Part shown: piece by piece, positions 7,371-12,335 of the stretch | Layout: each line of letters begins with the position of its first letter | Numbering within the stretch: the stretch's first letter is position 1 | Source: an uncultured Collinsella sp. | Lineage (GTDB): Bacteria; Actinomycetota; Coriobacteriia; Coriobacteriales; Coriobacteriaceae | NCBI GenBank assembly: GCA_900541285.1 | Contig: UQJA01000056.1 | Span: forward strand, 1-12,335 | DNA length: 12,335 nt | Reading direction: 5' to 3' | Translations under genes and position numbers: made by a program | The notes under the pieces: model-generated | Database searches by the model: none | What the model was told of the DNA's origin: nothing | What the model saw: only the letters and a program-made list of their open reading frames with translations

Positions 7371-7424
7371 AACCTGCCAAAAAGGGACAGGTTTATTTTG
7401 GCAGGTTTTATCTGGGGAAACGTT
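7371..7424 (+). repeat. 54-bp hairpin repeat, copy B (upstream of the DUF6020-like gene)
   Basis: AACCTGCCAAAA (7371-7382) and TTTTGGCAGGTT (7396-7407) make a perfect 12-bp stem around a 13-base loop AGGGACAGGTTTA. A 17-base tail ending AAACGTT completes the unit. It is the inverted copy of 2501-2554 with four differences. It lies in the lgt to DUF6020 intergenic region, 22 bases before the GTG start, so it would form a hairpin close to the ribosome binding site of that gene. Confidence 0.8.
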
Positions 7425-7453
7425 ACGGTTCTGTCATCGTTGCCCAGCGAATC

Positions 7454-7482
7454 ACCACAAAGGTGCCTGTCCCCTTTGTGGT
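7454..7482 (-). repeat. Stop-codon hairpin C, after lgt
   Basis: ACCACAAAG (7454-7462) and CTTTGTGGT (7474-7482) are perfect 9-bp arms. The 11-base loop reads GGGACAGGCAC on the minus strand. It begins two bases past the lgt TAA (7485-7487). Similar AAAGGGGACAGGCACCTTT hairpins are, from general experience, scattered in many bacterial genomes. No long U-tract follows. Confidence 0.75.
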
Positions 7483-7484
7483 AG

Positions 7485-8306
7485 TTAGGCGTCGAGGTAG
7501 ATGCGCTGGGGCCGGTTGCGGCGACGAGCAAAGATGATGAGCGCCAGGCCCGCGATTACGAGCGGCAGGCTCAGCAGCTGGCCCATGGTGATGACGCCGC
7601 CAAGCAGATAGCCCAGCTGGGCATCGGGCACGCGCACAAACTCAATGAGGAAGCGGACGATGCCGTAACCCATCACAAACACGCCCATAAACGTGCCTTG
7701 GGGCAGCAGCGGCTTTTTGCGGCTGAGCACCTGCAGAATGCAAAAGAGCACGATGCCCTCAAGAAATGCCTCGTAGAGCTGGGAGGGGTGACGCGGCATA
7801 TCGCCCGCGGTGCCACCGAAGACCACGCCCCAGGGCAGATCGGTCGGCTTGCCCCACAGCTCACCGTTGACAAAGTTGGCACAACGGCCCAAGCACAAGG
7901 CCAGCGGCGCGCCTATGACGGCAAGGTCTGCCAAAGTCCAGGCATCGAGCTTATACATGCGGCACACGAGCACGCCGCCGATGATGCCGCCCACCAGGCC
8001 GCCATGGAAACTCATGCCGCCCTCGTTGGTGGCAAAGATCTCGAGCGGATGCGCCCAGTAGTAGCCGTCGCCGTAAAAGATGACATAGAACAGGCGGGCG
8101 CCAATGATAAGGCCAAAGACCACGCCGACCACGACACTCGTCAGGTCGTCGACCGTAATGTCAAAACCCCAACGGCGCTGCGTGCGGTACATGACGACCG
8201 CCGTGAGCAGGGCGCCGACCACGTAGGCCAGGCCGTACCAGTAGATGGTGATGGGGCCCGCCGAGATCGCGACAGGATCAAGCATATGGTAGAAGTCGTT
8301 GAGCAT
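7485..8306 (-). CDS. lgt: Prolipoprotein diacylglyceryl transferase
   Basis: 273 residues. Lgt is a membrane enzyme that transfers diacylglycerol from phosphatidylglycerol to the lipobox cysteine of prolipoproteins, the first step of lipoprotein maturation. Visible family landmarks are IYWYGLAYVVG (21-31), MSFHGGLVGG with the essential His (H101), the signature LGRCANFVNGELWG (139-152) with R141, N144, N147 and E149, PRHPSQLYEA (171-180) and RFLIEFVR (218-225). About seven membrane segments are seen, and a basic RRRNRPQR stretch ends the last one. The chosen ATG at 8306 follows AGGAGG by six bases. An in-frame ATG at 8366 would add 20 residues, but it lies inside the nifU terminator-like hairpin and has no supporting site. 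Confidence 0.96.
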   Translation of the reverse strand: MLNDFYHMLDPVAISAGPITIYWYGLAYVVGALLTAVVMYRTQRRWGFDITVDDLTSVVVGVVFGLIIGARLFYVIFYGDGYYWAHPLEIFATNEGGMSFHGGLVGGIIGGVLVCRMYKLDAWTLADLAVIGAPLALCLGRCANFVNGELWGKPTDLPWGVVFGGTAGDMPRHPSQLYEAFLEGIVLFCILQVLSRKKPLLPQGTFMGVFVMGYGIVRFLIEFVRVPDAQLGYLLGGVITMGQLLSLPLVIAGLALIIFARRRNRPQRIYLDA

Positions 8307-8333
8307 GTCGACCCTCCTGCTCCCTACATACAA

Positions 8334-8366
8334 ATGCGGCCGCGGGCCTTGCGCTCGCAGCCGCAT
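8334..8366 (-). terminator. Terminator-like hairpin between the NifU-C gene and lgt
   Basis: ATGCGGCCGCG (8334-8344) and CGCAGCCGCAT (8356-8366) form an 11-bp stem with one G-T type mismatch around an 11-base loop. On the minus strand it is followed by TTTGTATG, a weak U-tract. It lies about 50 bases after the NifU-C stop and 28 bases before the lgt start, so it may attenuate rather than end transcription. Confidence 0.5.
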
Positions 8367-8415
8367 ATTTGGGCGTAACGTCTATGCGGAGTATGCCGTC
8401 CGCAGCTTTCGCATC

Positions 8416-8694
8416 TTAGAACGGCGCGTACTCGTCGTACAGATCGTTGGTCTCGCCGGAGGCATTGACCTGCTCAACGCGGGTAACGCCGGGCACATGC
8501 TCTTTGAGGATACGCTCGATACCCATGGACAGGGTCAGCGAGCTCATGGGGCAGCCGGCGCAAGCGCCCTGCAGCTCCAGTTTGACGACACCCTCGTCGT
8601 CGACGCCCACATACTCCATATCGCCGCCGTCGGCCTGCAGGTTGGGGCGAATCTCTTCAAGAACCTTCTTAAGCAGCTCTTCGTTAACAGCCAC
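8416..8694 (-). CDS. NifU C-terminal domain Fe-S cluster scaffold/carrier protein
   Basis: 92 residues, the size of a stand-alone NifU-C (Nfu) protein. The helix LLKKVLEEIRPNLQADGGDMEYVGV is typical, and the cluster-binding CAGC pair (C45, C48) lies in GACAGCPMSSLTLSMGIE. Two monomers of this family usually bind one [4Fe-4S] cluster through the CxxC pairs and pass it to target proteins. The C-terminus (about 78-92, ETNDLYDEYAPF) is a short acidic tail. The start is GTG with AAAGGAG five bases upstream. Neighbours are not Fe-S assembly genes, so it acts as a lone carrier. Confidence 0.93.
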   Translation of the reverse strand: MAVNEELLKKVLEEIRPNLQADGGDMEYVGVDDEGVVKLELQGACAGCPMSSLTLSMGIERILKEHVPGVTRVEQVNASGETNDLYDEYAPF

Positions 8695-8716
8695 AGGGGC
8701 TCCTTTCTCACAATAA

Positions 8717-8732
8717 CGCGGGCACGCCCGCG
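8717..8732. promoter_or_regulatory. GC palindrome in the leader of the NifU-C gene
   Basis: CGCGGGC and GCCCGCG form a perfect 7-bp inverted repeat with a 2-base centre, 22 bases upstream of the NifU-C start codon. A 2-base loop is too tight for a full RNA hairpin, so a dimeric protein site is a reasonable guess. No regulator is identified. Confidence 0.3.
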
Positions 8733-8835
8733 GACAGAAGCTATGTTACTACAGCCATGTACCCGCTCACGAGCCGTCCATGCGCGCAGACGCGACTTTC
8801 ACGAGTAGTCAATTTGGGACGGGGCTCTTTGAGCT

Positions 8836-8862
8836 GCGTTCGTCGTCAGATAGCGACAACGC
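8836..8862 (-). terminator. Hairpin just after the dCMP deaminase stop codon
   Basis: GCGTTCGTCG (8836-8845) pairs with CGACAACGC (8854-8862), nine base pairs with one bulge, three bases past the stop triplet. On the minus strand it runs into a second small stem GCTC/GAGC (8824-8834). No U-tract is present, so it may be a 3'-end stabiliser or part of a degraded repeat rather than a terminator. Confidence 0.35.
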
Positions 8863-8865
8863 ATA

Positions 8866-9390
8866 TTACTGTCGAGCCTGTCCCCCGGTACCAATCTGGA
8901 CATCGACGATGACCTGGCGGTAGCTGATGCCACAGGAGTCGAGAATGCGGCGGCTGATACGGCCGTCATCGGTGTCGGCGTACTTGTTGTCCAGGTAGAC
9001 GACCTCGCCCACACCCACCTGAGCCAAAATCTTGGCGCAGTCGTGGCACGGGAACAGCGTGACGTAGACCGTGGAACCCTCGAGGTCCTTGAGCGAGCCA
9101 CGGTAGTTGAGCACGGCGTTGGCCTCGGCATGGACCACGTAGTTGTGCTTGTCCTGCAGCGGGTCGTCGCTCGTACCCCACGGAAAAAAGTCGTCGTTGA
9201 GCGCCGAGGGTGTACCGTTGTAGCCCACCGAAAGGATGCGGTGGTTGGTGTTGGCGATGCACGCACCCACCTGCGTGTTGGGGTCCTTGCTGCGGCGCTG
9301 CGCGGCGATGGCCACGCTCATAAAGAACTCGTCCCAGCTAATGACGTCCAGGCGCTTGCCTGACGAAGTTTGATGAAGATCGTCCGACAT
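8866..9390 (-). CDS. dCMP deaminase (ComEB-type cytidine/deoxycytidylate deaminase)
   Basis: 174 residues. The zinc site of the deaminase fold is intact: H88 and the catalytic E90 in VVHAEANAVLN, and C115/C118 in TLFPCHDCAK. The N-terminal part, SWDEFFMSVAIAAQRRSKDPNTQVGACI and ILSVGYNGTPSALND, is typical of deoxycytidylate deaminases, which convert dCMP to dUMP as the precursor for thymidylate synthesis. The ATG at 9390 follows GGAGG by eight bases. An in-frame ATG at 9426 lacks a site and would only add 12 residues. The C-terminal tail IGTGGQARQ carries GGGGGACAGGC at the DNA level, similar to the loop of the hairpin repeats. The gene follows coaX with an 84-base gap. Confidence 0.94.
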   Translation of the reverse strand: MSDDLHQTSSGKRLDVISWDEFFMSVAIAAQRRSKDPNTQVGACIANTNHRILSVGYNGTPSALNDDFFPWGTSDDPLQDKHNYVVHAEANAVLNYRGSLKDLEGSTVYVTLFPCHDCAKILAQVGVGEVVYLDNKYADTDDGRISRRILDSCGISYRQVIVDVQIGTGGQARQ

Positions 9391-9440
9391 GGCAGACACC
9401 TCCGTAATCGCAATAGTTTGACCCATTGTAGCAGGTGAAA

Positions 9441-9461
9441 GGTGGAGGCGTTTGTCCCACC
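9441..9461 (-). repeat. Candidate stop-codon hairpin F, after coaX
   Basis: GGTGG (9441-9445) and CCACC (9457-9461) flank an 11-base loop; the minus strand reads GGTGGGACAAACG from the left arm. It lies 13 bases past the coaX stop triplet. The short stem and the GGGACA core make it a weak member of the hairpin family seen after lgt and asp23. Confidence 0.35.
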
Positions 9462-9474
9462 GGCGCCCTCACTT

Positions 9475-10326
9475 TTACACGCGGCGGGGCTTTTGGTTGA
9501 TGCGGTAGAGCTCGGCCAGTCCTCGCAACGTCAGCGCATCGTCGACCGTCAGACTATGACCGACCAGCGACGCAAGCGCCTCGGCATCGTCGCCGGTAAT
9601 GACTATGGGCACGTCGCCCTCCCCCGCGGCCTTGGTCGCGCGCATCTCGGCAAGCACCATATCGAGCATGCCGTCGATGCGGGCCACCTCGCCCAAGACC
9701 ACGCCCGAGCGCATGGCCTCGCGCGTGTTGCGGCCGATCACATGCGTGGGCGCCGAAGGCTCGACCTGCGGCAGACGCGCCGCAGCGGCCGAGAGCGAGC
9801 GGGCGCCGAGCGCCAGACCCGGCGCGATGACGCCGCCCACAAAGGTACCGCACGCGTCGATGACCTCGATATTGGTCGTAGTGCCCAGGTCAATCACGAT
9901 GCACGGAGAGCCGTAGACGGCACGAGCCGCCACGGCATCGGCGATGCGGTCGGGGCCGATCTCGGCCGGGTCGTCGTAGTGGACGGGCATGCCGGTCTTG
10001 AGGCCCGGCCCCACGGTGAGCACGCGCCCCGTGCAGGTGCGGGAAAGCGCCGCTTTCCACGGGCGCTCGAGCGCCGGCACCACGCAGCTCAGCACGGCCG
10101 CCGTGGGCACGAGCGCGCCGGGCATGCCCGCATCAGCCGCCAGCGCGGCCATGACTTGAGCGAGACGCATACGCGCTTCGTCGGCCGTAATGCTCGATGG
10201 CGTCGTGATCTCGCACGTCGCAAGCGGGCATTCCTGCGCCGCGGCCGAATCCTCTGCAAACAGGCCAAAGCGAATGAACGTGTTGCCCACGTCGACCGTC
10301 AATATATATGCGCACCCATTAAGCAT
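9475..10326 (-). CDS. coaX: Type III pantothenate kinase
   Basis: 283 residues. CoaX phosphorylates pantothenate in the first step of coenzyme A synthesis and differs from CoaA in fold and lack of feedback inhibition. It is an ASKHA-fold kinase: the phosphate loop DVGNTFIRFG (12-21), GPDRIADAVAA (125-135), the second phosphate motif VIDLGTTTNIEVID (144-157) with FVGGVIAPG (162-170), and the late IVITGDDAEAL (241-251) and LTLRGLAELYRIN (265-277) segments are all present. The usual TGG pair near 244 reads TGDD here. The ATG at 10326 follows AAGGAG by eight bases. An in-frame upstream ATG at 10380 lies in the promoter region and is not used. Diverges from the OPT transporter gene. Confidence 0.95.
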   Translation of the reverse strand: MLNGCAYILTVDVGNTFIRFGLFAEDSAAAQECPLATCEITTPSSITADEARMRLAQVMAALAADAGMPGALVPTAAVLSCVVPALERPWKAALSRTCTGRVLTVGPGLKTGMPVHYDDPAEIGPDRIADAVAARAVYGSPCIVIDLGTTTNIEVIDACGTFVGGVIAPGLALGARSLSAAAARLPQVEPSAPTHVIGRNTREAMRSGVVLGEVARIDGMLDMVLAEMRATKAAGEGDVPIVITGDDAEALASLVGHSLTVDDALTLRGLAELYRINQKPRRV

Positions 10327-10353
10327 CGTCGGCGCTCCTTTCGTCTGCCCAGC

Positions 10354-10359
10354 AGTATA
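10354..10359 (-). promoter_or_regulatory. Possible coaX -10 box
   Basis: TATACT on the minus strand, 28 bases upstream of the coaX ATG. The -35 region 17-20 bases upstream has only a weak TTGGGA-like match, overlapping the palindrome at 10375-10392. Confidence 0.4.
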
Positions 10360-10374
10360 TCGCCTACCTAAACC

Positions 10375-10392
10375 AGTCATCCCAAAATGACT
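10375..10392. promoter_or_regulatory. Palindrome between divergent coaX and OPT promoters
   Basis: AGTCAT (10375-10380) and ATGACT (10387-10392) are perfect 6-bp arms six bases apart, with CC/GG just outside them. The palindrome sits between the two TATACT boxes (10354-10359 minus, 10403-10408 plus), at the -35 region of both. A dimeric regulator binding here could control both genes. No regulator gene is in the window. Confidence 0.45.
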
Positions 10393-10402
10393 AGGTTGCG
10401 GC

Positions 10403-10408
10403 TATACT
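10403..10408 (+). promoter_or_regulatory. Possible -10 box of the OPT transporter gene
   Basis: TATACT lies on the plus strand about 110 bases before the transporter ATG. The corresponding -35 position is covered by the palindrome at 10375-10392 and is weak. It would produce a leader of about 100 bases. Confidence 0.4.
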
Positions 10409-10455
10409 GATGCGCGGTCGTTTGCGAGCTCACGCGACGGCCTTTGGTAACCCGA

Positions 10456-10494
10456 CTTCCCGCGCCGCATCCGTAGCGGCGCTCCCGGGGGAAG
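10456..10494 (+). promoter_or_regulatory. Structured leader of the OPT transporter gene
   Basis: GCGCCGC (10462-10468) pairs with GCGGCGC (10476-10482) around a 7-base loop. Outside it CTTCCC (10456-10461) pairs with GGGAAG (10489-10494), leaving a 6-base bulge on the right side: 13 base pairs in all. It ends 24 bases before the start codon. I do not recognise a known riboswitch or T-box in it. Confidence 0.4.
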
Positions 10495-10518
10495 CGGATA
10501 TACGCAAAGGAGTTCAAT

Positions 10519-12233
10519 ATGAGCAATCCCTCGAACCGCGCCTCGATGCGCGGGCAACTCACGCTGCGCGGTGTCGTCATCGGCGTCCTTGGCTGCGTGA
10601 TCATCACGGCAAGCTCGGCCTACACGGCCCTCAAGATGGGCGCCCTCCCCTGGCCAATCATTTTCGCTGCCGTCATCTCGCTGTTCTTCCTGAAGCTCAT
10701 GGGCAACGCCAGCCTCAACGAGGCCAACGTCACCCACACCATCATGTCCGCGGGCGCCATGGTCGCCGGCGGCCTGGCGTTTACCATCCCGGGCGCCTGG
10801 ATGCTGGGCTATGCCGACCAGATCAGCTGGCTCGACATGTTTATCGTGGCGCTCGCCGGCACCATCCTGGGCCTGCTGGCCACCGCGCTCATCCACCGTC
10901 ACTTTATCGTGGACGCCGCGCTGGAGTTCCCCACCGGCAACGCCGCAGCTCAGACCCTACGCGCCACCGAGGCCGGCGGCAAGACCGGTAAGCAGCTCTT
11001 TGGCTCCATGGCCATCGCAGGCATCTACAGCGTGCTGCGCGACGCCCTGGGCGTGGTGCCCAGCATGCTGTGCACGCTCAACATCCCCGGCGTGACCTTT
11101 GCCATCTACAACTCGCCCATGCTGCTGTCCATCGGCTTCCTCGTGGGCTTCGCCCCGGTCGCTTTCTGGTTTGCCGGCGCCCTGTTGGGCAACTTTGGCA
11201 TCATCGTGGGCGGCACCGCTGCCGGTCTGTTCGACGTTATGACTGCGCAAGGCATCGTCAAGTCCCTGGGCATGGGCCTCATGATGGGCTTTGGCGTCGC
11301 CGTCGTCCTCAAGGACATCCTGCCGCAGGTCGCCGGTATCGTCCGCGGTCTTGCCGCCGACAGCTCCACCGACACCGACGAGCAGTCGCTCATCTCGGGC
11401 TCTCTTAAGCTCGACGCCGGCATCATCGGCCTGGGCGCTGCCGCCATCGCCGTAATCGTTGCCATCGCGCTCGACCTTGGCCCCGTTCCGGCCGTCATCG
11501 TCACGTTGTTCACCTTTGTCACCACCATCATGAGCGCGCAGAGCTGCGGCCAGACGGGCATCGACCCCATGGAGATCTTTGGCCTCATCGTCATGCTCAT
11601 CGTGGCTGCCTTTGCACAGATCGCTCAGGTCAAGCTGTTCTTTATCGCCGGCATCGTAGCCGTGGCGTGCGGCCTTGCGGGCGACGTCATGAACGACTTT
11701 AAGGCCGGCGCCGTGCTGGGCACCAACCCGCGTGCGCAGTGGATCGGCCAAGCCATTGGCGGTGAACAACGGGCTTCGTGGCCGCCCGGGCCGCCGCAGC
11801 CGTCATGGTCGCGCTCGTCACCGCCTATGGCCCGGACGCCTTTGGTCCCGACAAGAGCTTTGTTGCCGCGCAGGCAAGCGTCGTCGCCACCATGGTCTCG
11901 GGCATCCCGAGCGTGCCGTGGTTCGTTGGCGGCTTTATCGCCGGCATCGTCATGTACTGGCTCGGCATTCCGGCCATGATGATCGGCCTGGGCGTGTACC
12001 TGCCGTTCTACATGTCACTCACGGCTTTCCTGGGCTCCTGCGTCAAACTCGCCTACGACAAGTGGTCCGCCCACCGCGACGCCACCGCTGGTCTTTCCGA
12101 CGAGGAGAGGGCTGCCAAGGACGCCGCCTTCCAGGAACAGGGTCTGGTCGTTGCCAGCGGCCTGCTCGGCGGTGAGTCCATCGTCGGCGTTATCCTGGCG
12201 TTTGTCTCCGTGGGTCTGAGCCTGCTGGGCTAA
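10519..12233 (+). pseudogene. OPT family oligopeptide transporter, frameshifted
   Basis: If the frame is restored the product is about 571 residues with many membrane helices. The first frame (10519 to about 11762, residues 1-415) carries OPT landmarks: GNASLNEANVTHTIMSAGA (62-80), the family ALEFPTGNAAAQTLRA (134-149), and GTNPRAQWIGQAIGG near its end. Frame 0 then runs on as a nonsense tail to 11979, while the transporter sequence (VAARAAAAVMVALVTAYG... to the C-terminus) continues in the -1 frame from about 11766 to the TAA at 12231-12233. The -1 frame has a TGA at 11763-11765, which confines the change to about 11761-11775. One missing base explains it. No slippery heptamer is visible there, so a mutation or a sequencing error is more likely than programmed frameshifting. 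OPT proteins import peptides or metal chelates. AAGGAG lies six bases before the ATG. Confidence 0.85.
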
Positions 12234-12274
12234 GCTGAGCAGCTGCTCGACAGCAACCATATTGCCTACGATTT

Positions 12275-12314
12275 GCCCGGTCGGTAGCTTTCGCGGCTAC
12301 CGACCGGGCTTTTT
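12275..12314 (+). terminator. Intrinsic terminator of the OPT transporter gene
   Basis: GCCCGGTCGGTAGC (12275-12288) and GCTACCGACCGGGC (12296-12309) make a perfect 14-bp GC-rich stem with a 7-base loop, followed by TTTTT (12310-12314). It lies 41 bases after the stop codon. Confidence 0.95.
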
Positions 12315-12335
12315 GATATCGAAACAAAGAAAGGC

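Noticed and set aside
8307..8366. Upstream start for lgt at 8366
   Set aside because: It has no ribosome binding site, lies inside a terminator-like hairpin and precedes the conserved N-terminus; 8306 has AGGAGG six bases upstream.
10957..11769. Minus-strand open frame opposite the OPT transporter
   Set aside because: His/Asp/Gly-rich composition without any recognisable domain; it is antisense to conserved OPT motifs.
11761..11979. Programmed -1 frameshifting in the OPT gene
   Set aside because: No X-XXY-YYZ slippery heptamer or stimulatory structure is visible near 11761-11775, and OPT transporters are not known to use frameshifting.
1..12335. CRISPR array, tRNA, rRNA, prophage or insertion sequence
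   Set aside because: No spaced direct repeats, no cloverleaf with CCA-proximal features, and no transposase, integrase or phage protein were found in any frame.

Overview
The window looks like a piece of a core chromosome from a high-GC Gram-positive bacterium of the class Coriobacteriia, most likely Collinsella or a close relative. This placement is inferred from GC-rich codon use, strong AGGAGG-type ribosome binding sites, the AmaP/DUF2273/Asp23 envelope trio, the DUF6020-type membrane protein and the style of the YebC and Lgt proteins. It was not tested by a database search. No prophage, transposase, CRISPR array, tRNA or rRNA was found. Almost everything is housekeeping.

Layout: positions 1 to 10326 are transcribed from the minus strand. 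In transcription order from the right they are: coaX (type III pantothenate kinase), a dCMP deaminase, a NifU-C Fe-S scaffold protein, lgt (prolipoprotein diacylglyceryl transferase), a 727-residue polytopic DUF6020-like protein, a YebC/TACO1 protein, a strong intrinsic terminator, the amaP-DUF2273-asp23 envelope operon, a YitT-family membrane protein, and a zinc-ribbon membrane protein that runs off the left edge. On the plus strand, diverging from coaX, is an OPT-family oligopeptide transporter gene. It is broken by a one-base frameshift near 11761-11775 and closed by a textbook terminator at 12275-12314.

Functional themes: several genes concern the cell envelope. Lgt lipidates lipoproteins, the DUF6020 protein resembles GT-C-type lipid-linked enzymes, and AmaP anchors Asp23 to the membrane. 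CoaX (coenzyme A) and dCMP deaminase (dUMP supply) are basal metabolism. The genes are mostly separate short units rather than one pathway operon.

The most unusual signal is non-coding. A 54-bp repeat occurs twice in opposite orientation (2501-2554 and 7371-7424, 50 of 54 positions identical by eye). Further hairpins with different stems but a related GGGACAGG-like loop lie directly against stop codons (after lgt and after the DUF6020 gene), with weaker candidates after the deaminase and coaX. This looks like a family of REP-like hairpins that settle at gene ends. Other second-look items are the frameshifted transporter, a palindrome centred between the divergent coaX and transporter promoters, and a structured leader in front of the transporter.
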